Shown one piece after another: positions 22,775-33,000 of a stretch of DNA of 47,994 nucleotides. The notes below the pieces were generated by a model, which was given only the letters and a program-made list of their open reading frames with translations, had not been told where the DNA came from and ran no database searches. This DNA is from Phlegmacium glaucopus (Eukaryota; Basidiomycota; Agaricomycetes; Agaricales; Cortinariaceae). How positions within the stretch are numbered: the first letter of the stretch is position 1; each line of letters opens with the position of its first letter. Made by a program: the position numbers and the translations under genes. Location of the stretch: the NCBI GenBank assembly GCA_015039465.1, contig MU130381.1, forward strand, positions 1 to 47,994, read 5' to 3'.

Positions 22775-23738
22775 TAGGGCTGCGCACCGTCCGTATTATG
22801 GGTACGGCTGTCAAATGCTGTGTCCAAAATCAAAACGGCACAGGTGGCTCAAAAAACAGCTGTAAACGGGTATATACGGCCATTTTCTCATTGTCTGCAA
22901 AAATTTGAAATGTGCACACCATTTCTTGTATAATTTGGGACTATTTGGATGTATGAAGTGCTAATAACTCAAATTTTGAATGTGAGCATTGAATTGGGAG
23001 GTCAATAGGTGAAGAGATACCTCGTGGAGTTTTGATTAGCATTAGTCATTGCCCTTTTAAGTCAAATAAGACCAATTTGAGTCCAATTAAGGTTCAATTA
23101 TTGCCATCTTGAACTGCTTAAGCACCTTCAGGGCCAACAAAAAAAATCTTTGGGCGTAATCAACAGGTAATTTTGAAGAAATAGTAGGATATGTGAAGTA
23201 CCTGTATGACGGCCATAAATGGCCGTTGCCCAACAGGTAACAACGGGTGTTCACCAGGCTTCGATGGTATGGGTTTTACCTGTAAAAAGCTGTGTGTATA
23301 CCTGTCGGTTTATGGTTATGGTGCGCAGCAAGGGGGCACCGGGATCAGAATCCTGGACCAGTGCCTGGTTAGTTAGTCCAGCCACAGGCCCCAAAAAAAA
23401 AAATTGTACCTGTCATTTTTCATCAGAATTTGAGCATCATTTTGATAAAGATGAGCTTTAACATACTGTAAATAACTATAATAGATAATGTCTACTATCT
23501 TGACAGTGGTTTGGATGTCTTGGAATAGTTTTGCGAGTGTGATGGCTGAATTGATTTGCCATGAGATCCATCTAAATTTAGAAATAATTGTGTAATATTT
23601 AAATAATTATGTAAAATTACCATATATAGACATATCTTGCTTATGTTAGTTAGTTAGTCCAGCCAAAAAGTTCTTAACAAAAAAATTGACACCAGGTCTT
23701 TTTTTCTGATCCCGGTGCCCCCTTGGTGCACAGCCCTA
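22775..23738. mobile_element. Non-autonomous hAT element, family A
   Basis: Perfect 14-bp inverted ends TAGGGCTGCGCACC once the inner element is removed, flanked by 8-bp duplications TCTCTGAC (22767-22774 and 23739-23746). Net length is about 560 bp and no transposase is present. A second hAT element (23329-23725) is inserted just inside its right end. Confidence 0.9.
23329..23725. mobile_element. Non-autonomous hAT element (MITE), family B
   Basis: 397 bp with perfect 19-bp inverted ends CAAGGGGGCACCGGGATCA and 8-bp flanks GTGCGCAG / GTGCACAG (one G/A change). It lies inside element A, leaving only CCCTA of A beyond the right duplication. Same family as 4975-5606. Confidence 0.92.
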
Positions 23739-23972
23739 TCTCTGACTGTCTGAGTAGGACCTCCCAAAAGTGTCATGAAGGTCATTGTAGGTGTCATGAA
23801 GGTCATTGTAGGTGTTGAAGTTGTTAGGGGAGTAGTAAATGCTTTCAAAGGATTTTTTAGTGAATTGTGAGATTCAAGGGATTATACTCAGGCTCACAAT
23901 TTTCAACGCTGGATGTACTAGTAAAAAAGTTCGTCATCGTGAGTGTTCCCAGATCCGGGTCAATCGTGTTTA

Positions 23973-24343
23973 GAACTGTTGGATTCCTAGAATACGAAGC
24001 TCAGTTGTTTGCTAGGCAAATGACTGAGTGAGCTTGTATTGACTACATGGTTTATATATGAAATGAGCAGGCACATTCTGTTTGCGCCTGCTAATAGTTA
24101 GACTATGGATTAGCACAGGGTTTGTTATTGAAATGTTACTAACATTGAATTAATAACATACAAATGACACATTTATAACATATCTGACATGGGCTGGTCA
24201 AAAATCAGATGTTTTATATTGTCAGATATTTGAAATTTTCTTTGGGCCGAGCTCAATAGATACCGAATTTATTTATCAACATTTTGATTATTTTACTAGA
24301 GTTTTAACTGTCCTAAATCCCTACTTGGGAACATAGCTGCCCC
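23973..24343. other. No gene supported; 5' flank of the hAT transposase gene
   Basis: A/T-rich, no ORF. The left terminal inverted repeat of the hAT transposon should lie here or further left, but I could not identify it. Confidence 0.35.
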
Positions 24344-25287
24344 ATGTTATCAAAGGCTCAAGAACAAGCCCTGGTGAACATATGCAACCTATTCATTGAC
24401 TCAGGGGAAGAAGTTGGCCTGTTGAATTTGCTTGACCTTGTTAATTCCACAATTAATGACCACAAGAGTCAAGAATGGAAGGCATGGACCAAGCATATGG
24501 ATGAACTAAATGAATGTTGGAGGCACATACAAAAAGAGGGTGAAGATATACCATGGCCAAAGGTTCTTGTCTATTGCCTGTTGCATCGATTTGAAAACTG
24601 AAAGTAGAATATGATCTTAAAAGCCTCCAACGACACAATTGGAAGTGAACATGGCACATGGCCAAGAAAACCCTGTTCCTGTGCCATCAGGTGATTTGGC
24701 AGGCTCTTGTGTCAAGGTCAAGACGTCACCTCAAATATGGGAATACATTGAAGTTAGCAATTTAAAGAATGAAATAGAGAAAATTGTTTCCAAATGCAAG
24801 CTAGCGGAACAAGGTGATACTGGCGTTGGGCCTGCCCAACAGGAAACATCTATAAGCAGCACAAGAAAGGCAGCAGTAGCAGGCCCCGGAAAGCCCCATG
24901 ATGCTCTGGTGGATGATCTCATTGTTGAGGTTGAAGAGCCTCACTGGAAACGGGGTGGTGAAATGCGGACTGTTGTGTACTGTGTTGGATGCCAGAAGAA
25001 ATCTGTAGGGCAAAGCCCAAATCGGATTAAACAACATGGAAAGGATTGCAGCGTACATACTTTTAAAATCACCTTTGGAACTCTACTAAAGATTTGTGAT
25101 TTTTGCAGGACTTGGCAACAAAGTTCCCAGAACTTTATGCTGAAATTGTCAAAGATTTGGCGCAATGAGCTCATTCAACTAAGCTTGGAAAGTTAGATGA
25201 GGCCCTGGCGTCCAAAGACATTGGGATGGAGTGTTAAGTTTAAAACAAAAGAGTCACGTCGGAGTTACTCCAGAACGGTGATACACT

Positions 25288-25673
25288 CATCAGAAAAAAA
25301 TAACCTTGGCCTGGCTGGCTCTGGCTGCCCTGGCCAGCCCTGGCCAGCCCTGAACATCTTTGGCTAGGTTTAAAAATCTGAAAAAATGCTAACAAATCAC
25401 AGAAATATTTATAGCACCCAATTCCAAAAAAAATAAACAATTACATAAGACAGATGCTGAGATATTAAAGATATTAAAATAATTTAATATCTTTAATATC
25501 TCAGCATCTGTCTTATGTAATTGTTTAATTTTTTTGGAATTGGGTGCTATAAATATTTCTGTGATTTGTTAGAATTTTTTCAGATTTTTAAACCTAGCCA
25601 AAGATGTTCAGGGCTGGCCAGGGCAGGCCAGGGCAGCCAGAGCCAGCCAGGCCAAGGTTATTTTTTTCTGATG
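25288..25673. repeat. 386-bp near-perfect palindrome
   Basis: Two arms of about 190 bp meet at a 4-base loop (ATAA, near 25480) with only a few mismatches and short indels. The arms include CCAGCCCTGGCCAGCC runs and AAAGATATTAAA next to the loop. A transcript would fold into one long hairpin. No ORF. Confidence 0.9.
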
Positions 25674-26217
25674 CTGTCAGTATGCTAGGTGCTGTACTAA
25701 CTGAGGTGTGATGCAGCTTGGGGCTTTGGTGGCCTAAACACTGAGTCAAGTATATGCAGAAAGGTTCCAACTAAGGTCGGGCAACGAGATATGAGACGAG
25801 TGAAATGGAGAGCGACAAAATGACTAAAGGGCGACAAAGTAACAAAGGGGCAACACAGTGACAAAGGGGCGATGCAGTGATGAAGTATAGTTGCTGTATG
25901 GGCGACTTGCAGTAAAAACGCAATGAAACGAAGGTGAACGACGAGAGAGACAATGACAAGACTTAATTCTATACTCTGGGGAGAGAGGCGAATACTTTCT
26001 TATTGTCCTTTGTAACTAAGTTACATGGGTTTTTTATAGTAGAGGTGATTAGAATAAATGGGGAAATGAAGCACAAGGTGTGTGGAGTAAATAGCATCAA
26101 AAAGCATAAGGAGTTAAGTGAGAAAATACAAAAAGTCGCACCATAAGATAAAAGGAGCATGGAGAATAACTGGTAGCTAGGTAACAGTAAAATGATGCGA
26201 ACATGATTTTGGCACGG

Positions 26218-27097
26218 TGATAGGATCCATATAGCCTCTAGGTTCGTAAACAGGTTATTTTCGAGGTTTGACAACTTCGCAGTATATGCGGATACCTCGC
26301 GGGTACCAGTTTCGTTCGCACCTTCATTCGCGGTTCTCGCACATCCTTCGCACCTCGCACAACATACTATAATCCTCACATAACCTTCGCACATCACTCC
26401 TACGACCTTTGTAACTATCCAACGCACCCTCGGTCCTCTTCGCACTTCATACTTCGACGTATCTTCAGCTTTCTCTATCAATACTGGACTTAACCATTTC
26501 TTTCCTTCACAACCACATCTTCACACAGCTTCTCTTTAATCTCGCGGTCTTTCACGGCTCGCATACGCATCCCTTTCACTGGTTTGATCATGGTCCATGT
26601 TGTTTTCAACTTACTTTCTTTTAACTTTCCATATATATTATTATTTTATCATCTCCTTCGAAACAGGAGGTCATTCAACTGACCTCCTTACTCATCACTT
26701 TTATTATTATTCTATCTCCTATTTCTTTGTTACCAAACTACTGGGCCCATGTGACTTCGCATTAGCTCAATTTTTACATTACTGTTTCGCATATCCGCAC
26801 CTGGCTAGCTTGTTACTCTTGTATTAAGTACCTGTAGCAAGTAGGAGAAAAAGTGAACAAGAGACAGCCAGAGTTTTGATCCCATAAACTTTGCAGCAAC
26901 GTTCTAAGTCAATAGTCTCATCCTTCAAGCTACTTCGCAAACCGCGTTATCATTCGCAAACTTCGCTATCCTCGCAGTCTACTCATCTTGCGTATTCCAA
27001 TACCGCGGACTTCTCTTTAAATTCTATCAAGGAAATCTACATTAACCCCTCTGAACTATGTTACTACTTGCGGTCTGATCCCACTGCAGGTACATCA
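26218..27097. mobile_element. Solo LTR-like element E2
   Basis: 880 bp from TGATAGGATCC to GTACATCA with perfect 4-bp flanks ACGG (26214-26217, 27098-27101). Rich in TTCGCA words. Same family as E3, with which it shares both ends and much of the interior. No coding region is supported. Confidence 0.75.
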
Positions 27098-27419
27098 ACG
27101 GTGAGGGGATGCATAAAAGTAGGAATGATAGGAAATCAAAAGAAGCAAAGTGATGCGCAGCATGGGCGACTTTTAGGAAAATGGGTAATGATGAAGATGG
27201 TGAACCGGGTGGAAAGGGCAATGTAGCAACAAGAGGGGTGATGTAGGACTGAAAGGTGTGACATAGTGACAATGGCAATGTGGCAATGAGAGGGGCGATA
27301 TGGCGACTAGAGGGGTGACATGGCGACTAGAGGGGCGACGTTGATAGGACCCAGGAGACGTCTAGGGATGTAAACGCACCATTTTCGCGGTTTCACAACC
27401 TTTGCAGTATACTCGCGGA

Positions 27420-27580
27420 TGCTCACATATCATTGCGGATACTTGCAGATCATCGCAGGTCATTGCAGATCATTGCAGGTCATTGCAGGTCATTGCAGAT
27501 CATTGCAGGTCATCGCACATACTCGCACATACTCGCAGGTCATTGCAGAACACTTGCAGATCATCGCAGACACTTGCAGT
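27420..27580. repeat. Decamer tandem repeat CATTGCAGRT
   Basis: At least ten copies of a 10-bp unit (CATTGCAGAT / CATTGCAGGT / CATCGCAGGT), more degenerate at the right (ACTCGCACAT). E2 has only scattered TTCGCA words at the corresponding place, so the array expanded within E3. No spacers of CRISPR type. Confidence 0.85.
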
Positions 27581-27691
27581 CATCACCAATATTCGCATTA
27601 TCATTTGCAGTTGCCAGCTGTTCTTGCAATCATTAAACACGACTCAAACAATCACTCAGGTGACTGTATTACTCATCACCTTTATTTTTAT

Positions 27692-27791
27692 NNNNNNNNN
27701 NNNNNNNNNNNNNNNNNNNNNNNNNNNNNNNNNNNNNNNNNNNNNNNNNNNNNNNNNNNNNNNNNNNNNNNNNNNNNNNNNNNNNNNNNNN
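27692..27791. other. Assembly gap, 100 N
   Basis: Exactly 100 undetermined bases inside E3, next to the decamer repeat. The round number suggests a gap of unknown size. Confidence 0.98.
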
Positions 27792-28733
27792 CACTTAGCT
27801 ATTGCTAGTTACTATATTATTAGCAGTAGCAAGTAGGGTAACAAGGGAGGGGGAGAGACGAAATTACCACAGTTTTGATCCCACCTTTGGAACATCGTAC
27901 TAAGCTACTCTTGCACTCCTTCAAAATCATCCTGCACACTTCGCTTTTTCTGCGCATTATCTCGCACTTTAAAGCGAACCTTCGCACCTCATAAAACCTC
28001 ACCATCACCTACTGAAGAGAACTACATCAACCCCACGAACTACGTACTACTTGCGGTCTGTCCCCACCGCAGGTACATCAACGTAGCGATGAGAGGGGGC
28101 AACATAGCGACTAATGGGGATGCAGCGACGAAAGAGCAATTCCAGTTGGTAGAGCATAGCCATGTTCATCAATGGAACCAGAACAAGTAATCAGAAAGGA
28201 CGTTGGCCTCAGCATGTGTGCTGTGCCGCCCAGCTCCTATAGTGTCCTAATTTTGGAACCGGAAGAAGAAGGAATAAGATGGAAGACCTCAGTGACTTAG
28301 AGGAGGAACAAGAGGAGGAAACAAAGTTGATATTTGAACTAAGGAAAAACATACAAGTTTTGAGTACTTAAATATAAAAAGAATAGCAACCGAGATATAG
28401 AATATAAATATAAGTGCTGCGTTCTGCTCCCGGTAAGGTCCTGCATTCTTGGGTGAATAATCCATGGTGGGTATGCTGACTGATGGTGGGAAGGGTGATG
28501 ACAAAGAATAGTGGTAGTGGTGAAGAAGTGGTAATGGGTTTGGAGTATAGACGGAGGAACCGGAATGACATGGAAAAGTCTCGGAGTTGAACATAGGAAG
28601 AGTAGTTTGGGATATAAGGGAAGGCACTGTATGGAGTACGGACTACCGGAGACAGCTCCGACGGAGCCGGACCGGAGTAACGTATGACAGAATGTAACAG
28701 TACCTCCCTGTCAAGGCCAAGACCCTCGAGGCC

Positions 28734-28769
28734 ACGTGATGGTCCGTGCGAGGTTGGTGTGGTATAAAG
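28734..28769 (+). promoter_or_regulatory. CACGTG box and TATA box of the antisense gene
   Basis: CACGTG near 28733-28738 and GTATAAAG at 28762-28769, about 75 bp upstream of the ATG at 28844 and just inside the gypsy 3' LTR boundary (28699). Confidence 0.5.
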
Positions 28770-28843
28770 ACCGTCGGAGACTGATGGTGACTCTTCACCT
28801 CGGTTAACTACCTAAAACCCCCATCCTCTAAACAAAAAATGCT

Positions 28844-29890
28844 ATGAACTCCAACAACAGAGCTGGCCCCTCCCTGCCTCCTGCTTCGCAACAAGCTAGG
28901 CTCGAAGAAGCACGGGAGCATCGACAGAAAGAGCGGGAGGAGGAGGAGAAGCGGGAAGAAGCCGAGATTGAGGAGGCTCGGAGGCTGGAGGAGGAGGAGG
29001 AGCGACTGAGGGCAGAAGTGGAGATGCAATGGGTAGAAGCGGAGAGGCAATGGGTAGAGGCAGAGAGGAGGAGAAGAGAGGAAGAGCAGCGGAAGCTGCA
29101 GGAGGTGCAACGGATGCAGCAAGAGGAGCAGAAGAAGAGGAAAGCGGAGGCCATCACGGTAGACGACGACGAAGAAGAAGAAGAAGAAGAAGAAGAAGAA
29201 AATGGAATGGAGCCGGGGCCGAGTGCCCCGAAGAAAAGAAAAACAAACGAAAAAGTAAGTGGTTCAAAAAATAGAAATGGAATAAGACTAACAGAAATAA
29301 CATAGGAGGTCTTTAAGACCAAAACAAAGAAAAACCCGGCATGCAGCCAGTGCACAGATGCACACGAGGTGTGCTACGAGAAGAGCAGCGGACCAGGGTG
29401 CTGGCGCTGCTATGTAAGAAAAATTGCATGCAGCTTGGTCGGAGCGAAACGGAAGACAAAAGAATGGACAGAAGAATGAAGTGGAAGGGCAGACAAGGGA
29501 AAGGGAAAGGAGGTAGTGCCAGTGGCGGAAGGGATGGAGATGTTGATGGGAGGGTTGGAAATGATAGGTGGGTTGTTGCGGAAGCTGGTGGAGACGCAGG
29601 AGCAGATGAGGTTGGGGATGGAGGTGTGGATGAGGCGAGAGGCAGAAAAGGAGAAACAGGAGATAGAAAAGGAGAAATGGGAAGAAGCAAGGAGAGAAGA
29701 GGAGAGAAAACGGAAGGAGGTGACAAAAATGGAGAAGGGGGTGGAAATGGAGATGCAAGAGGAGATGGAAGATGAGGATTCAGATGACGGGGAAGACGAG
29801 GAGGTGGAAGAAGGATTGGAAGCAGAGACGGAGAGGGTGGAAGGAGTGGAGGAAGAAAGGATGGAAGGAGTAGAAAAAACAAAAGAGTAG
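28844..29890 (+). CDS. Antisense Zn2Cys6-like, coiled-coil protein inside the gypsy element
   Basis: Exon 1 (28844-29254) and exon 2 (from 29306) flank a 51-bp intron (GTAAGT ... GACTAAC ... CATAG). Residues 14-105 are an Arg/Glu-rich coiled coil (REEEEKREEAEIEEARRLEE); then an acidic run and a basic PKKRK-like patch, a possible nuclear signal. Residues 150-179 hold Cys at 150, 153, 160, 169, 172 and 179, exactly the Zn2Cys6 pattern CX2CX6CX8CX2CX6C. A TGA at 29477-29479 interrupts the frame; beyond it the same frame stays open to 29890 with LVETQEQMRLGMEVW and a second charged helix. The stop may be a mutation, or the protein may end there (194 aa). It lies opposite to gag-pol, between chromodomain and 3' LTR. 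DNA binding is inferred from spacing only; the usual basic residues are few. Confidence 0.7.
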
Positions 29891-30070
29891 AATAAAAAAT
29901 AAGTTGTATATATATTTTTTTTGTTATTTCTTTTTTTGTTTTGTTTTGATAAGAATAGTATTTTCTTGAACTTTGTTTTGTGAAACAGAAGAGTAAGATA
30001 ATGGAACGGGGGAGAACAGAAAAGACATGGAAAGGAACAGAAAAAGCAAGGAAAGAGACGGAAAAAGGAA

Positions 30071-33000
30071 TCAAGAGAGTGGAAGAGGTCCGGGTTTAGC
30101 TGGATAACTCTGGTGGAAATCAGCAACAAGTTCGGACACGTGTCCTAATTCATTAGCTGGTAACCAGGAAGTTTCTCCGTCGGTACCTTCATAGCCAGAC
30201 CACTTGACTAGGTACAGAAGTTTGCATACATGTTGTCTGTTATCCAATTTAGAGTCCAAAATTTTGGAGACCTCAAATTCCTGCTCTCTGTCAATGACGA
30301 CCAGAGGAGGCGGAGGTTGAGTACGATCGAGAATAGTGTTTGGAACGGAGGGCTCTAGCATGGAAACATGGAAGACGGTATAAATTGTTGTTGTTGTTGT
30401 ATATAAACACCAACCAGAGAGCAGTGGACCAGACCTTAGGTCAAGAGACTCCCTGTCGTTCGTTTAGGGAAGGTATAACCTTGACTTTTAACACACAGAG
30501 GTAAGGGGAAAGAATAGAGAAGAGAAGGAGGAGGATGAAGGTCTTGGAAGATGAATGAGGTATAAGACGAGGATGAGGATGAGCAAGAGAGAGTCTTCAG
30601 TAAGACTATAGCGGTTGAGGGATAGGGGATAGATTGACAGTAAGGGGCAAGAAAAGCGAACTTAAGGGAGGAATTCACTGGAATTCCACTGAGATGATGA
30701 AAGTGGGGGGTAAGAATGAATTGAACTGAACTACCTATCCTGGTACAAAAGAGCAGTATTTATACCCTAAGGATGAGGCTATGTAAAACAATAAAAAGAA
30801 ACAAAGTACGCGCTGTCAAAGGAAGAAAGATAAAGAGAGGACAGCTGCGAGAAGAAAAGAACAATGGAAAAGAAAAAGGAACAATAAAAAAATCTGTAAA
30901 GTGTCAAAGTGCGAGAGAAAAGAAAAGAAGGCAGTGTACATAGTCCAATAGCAAAAATATATCGACTCCATAGGCGTGTGGTCATGTCAAAATATGAAAG
31001 GTCCTGAGTCAACACTTGAAAGGCGCAGCCTTGTTCCCGAGAAAACACTACTTGCCCATGGGCCCATGTCGCGCAGCCTTGATAACACTTGACACACTGC
31101 GAGAATAATCCTCTGCTGCTGATTCATCTGCAATTCCTGCTTAGTCGTGATCCTCCTGGACTTCCTAAATTGTCATAAAGAGGGTGGGAAGGCTTCAGGT
31201 ACCGCGTGAATGATGGTTTTGGCAGTGAATGATAAGATGAGAGGTAGATGAGTGAGGATAGGGGACTGAGTGAGATCCAGGAGCGAGGTATGGCAAGATA
31301 GATAGCTGAGGAGAAGACTTGTGGGTCCATAGCCACAACAACGATGACAAAGCCTTTGACATAATGGGAGATGTAGCTGATGCATCCATAAACGGGCCGT
31401 TCTTGAAATGATGGGCCATGAATGCGATCAAACACGAGCCGATGACCGATGCGAATAGTAGATTGATCGCTTTGTTGTATCACTAGCCAAGGGACAAACG
31501 GATGGTAGATGTTAAGGAGCATGTCAATAGTGTAAATGATAGACAACATAATGGAAGACATTAAAGATATGATGAGCGATGAGGATGTTATCGTTGAACG
31601 AATGGTTTTGTTGACCAGGAACGCGATTCAGGGCCGCTTCCAAAATAGGTAAGCAAATTCAAAGTCCGCTTATTTTCATGATGGCGACTTTTAAGCTTTC
31701 TTCTCATGCTACCAATCAGTATTGGTGCGCGACAACGGGATGGATGGCACGCATGTTGTTGGGAAGACAAAGGGTCCAGGACAAAGGACCTGCCTGAGCA
31801 ATAATCTCATATGGACCAAGATACTTCTCGGAGAGTTTCTTTGAAGGTCTGGTTGTACGGAAGAATTGTGCTTTGACAAAGGCTCAATCTCCAACCTTGA
31901 AGTCCAGAGGAGGAATCCGACACTTGTCCGCAGAACATTGGTATTGTTCCTGAGAAGTAAGGATAGCTTTTTGCGAGTTCCTCGTGGAGTTCATTAAGGT
32001 CCGTAATGTACTTGTGAGCACAAGAGGAGATGAGGTCGTACTCCAGATGGATAGTGATAGCCGGATTGTAACCTTTGTTGGCAAAGAACAGAGATACACC
32101 GGTAGTCGCACTCAGAGTATTGTTGTAGGAGAATTCCGCTAACGGGAGAAGTGAACTCCAGTTGTCTTGCTGATAGTTGCAGTAGATGCGGATGTATTGT
32201 TCCAAGGTTTGGTTGACGCGTTCCGTTTGTCCATCACCTTCCGGGTGGTATCCGGAGGTGAAGTGCAACTTCATGTCAAGGGCTTTTCCAAGGGATCTGA
32301 AGAAGTGAGATACAAACTCGGAACCACAATCGGAAGTTACATGGGACGGAACACCGTGCTTGGAAAACACATGGATGACAAATAGTTCAGCAAGTTGAGC
32401 GGAAGTGATGGATGAAAATGGATTGTTTTGTGAAACGGTCTACTATGACCAAGACCACGGTGAAACCTTCGGAGTCCGGAAGGTGTTCAATGAAATCCAT
32501 GGAGATGGAGTCCCAAGGACGGGATGGAACAGGGAGCTGTCGGAGTAAGCCATATGGTTTATGACATTTGGCTTTGGACCAAGAACAGGTGGTGCAAGTC
32601 CTACAATAGTCAGTGACAAAAACACAAACACTGGGCCAAGTATACTCTCGACGGATAACTGCAAGAGTCCTATTGACACCAAAATGTCCGGAAACAGGAT
32701 GGTCATGATAATAATGAAGGACACAGGGCCAAAGATCTCCAAAATCTGGAACATAGATCTGTTGATCAATCCGGATGAATCCAGAAGAGTCCTTAGACCA
32801 TCTAGCATACTTCAGATTGTCTAGATCCGATAAGTAGGACTGTGCAAGGGAATCCGTGGAAAGAGTGGAAAGAATCCCCTTGTTGAGCTCTTCGACGTCC
32901 ATGGTAAAGATACCACGGAGTACAGTGGGAAGTAATGAAGTAGCTCAGAGAGAAGCGGAAAGTTGTTCAGAAGAAAAGATAGGTTTAAAATTGTGTGGAT

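Larger units (their letters stand above)
22730..23972 (-). pseudogene. Genomic copy of part of the GPI-protein gene
   Basis: Segments 22730-22774 and 23747-23972 match exon 4, intron 3 and exon 3 of the gene at 14066-15426. The intron is retained, so the copy was made at DNA level and not through a spliced transcript. It carries a tandem duplication of about 20 bp (TCATGAAGGTCATTGTAGG) and several transitions. A hAT element sits in the middle, at a site whose parental sequence is TTCTCCAACTGTCTG. Confidence 0.85.
27342..28080. mobile_element. Solo LTR-like element E3 (contains assembly gap)
   Basis: From TGATAGGACCC to GTACATCA, flanked by perfect ACGT repeats (27338-27341, 28081-28084). Shares ends and interior with E2. 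Contains a decamer tandem repeat and a 100-N gap, so its true length is unknown. Confidence 0.75.
25279..28171. mobile_element. Insertion E1 in the gypsy 3' LTR
   Basis: Begins TGATACACTC and ends TTCATCA, flanked by ACGG (25275-25278) and ATGG (28172-28175), a 4-bp duplication with one C/T change. It contains a 386-bp palindrome, GGGGCGAC-type degenerate repeats (25785-25935, 27230-27335, 28085-28135) and two further LTR-like insertions. Net length is about 1.27 kb and no coding region is supported. TGAT...ATCA ends suggest a solo LTR. Confidence 0.7.
25232..28699 (-). repeat. Gypsy 3' LTR, split by element E1
   Basis: 28699-28176 and 25278-25232 together make about 571 bp matching the 5' LTR. 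The inner end is TGTTACATTC, preceded on minus by a purine-rich CAGGGAGGTAC that may be the polypurine tract. Differences from the 5' LTR are mainly transitions. Confidence 0.88.

Noticed and set aside
25969..26481. 170-codon minus frame in E1/E2
   Set aside because: It runs across the E2 boundary (26218), so it cannot be an old gene; no recognisable domain.
27420..27580. Decamer repeat as a CRISPR array
   Set aside because: Units are head-to-tail without unique spacers, in a eukaryotic element.
26218..28080. E2 and E3 as the two LTRs of one short retrotransposon (TRIM)
   Set aside because: Each copy has its own flanking duplication (ACGG and ACGT), and the outer flanks of the pair do not match, so they are separate insertions.
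25270..28184. CCAGAAC as a 7-bp duplication around E1
   Set aside because: ACGG/ATGG with TGAT...ATCA ends fits better and agrees with the other insertions; an AACGGAAC motif exists at this place in the solo LTR, so CCAGAAC is an older internal repeat.
28808..29355. Minus-strand Ser- and Leu-rich frames
   Set aside because: Antisense of exon 1 of the coiled-coil gene, produced by GAG/GAA-rich codons.
29313..30129. Long minus-strand frames rich in Ser, Pro, Leu and Phe
   Set aside because: They are mirror readings of the purine-rich plus-strand coiled-coil gene; low complexity and no family features.
31124..31561. 145-codon minus frame as part of gypsy pol
   Set aside because: It lies wholly inside E5, whose removal restores pol; no retroelement motif in it.
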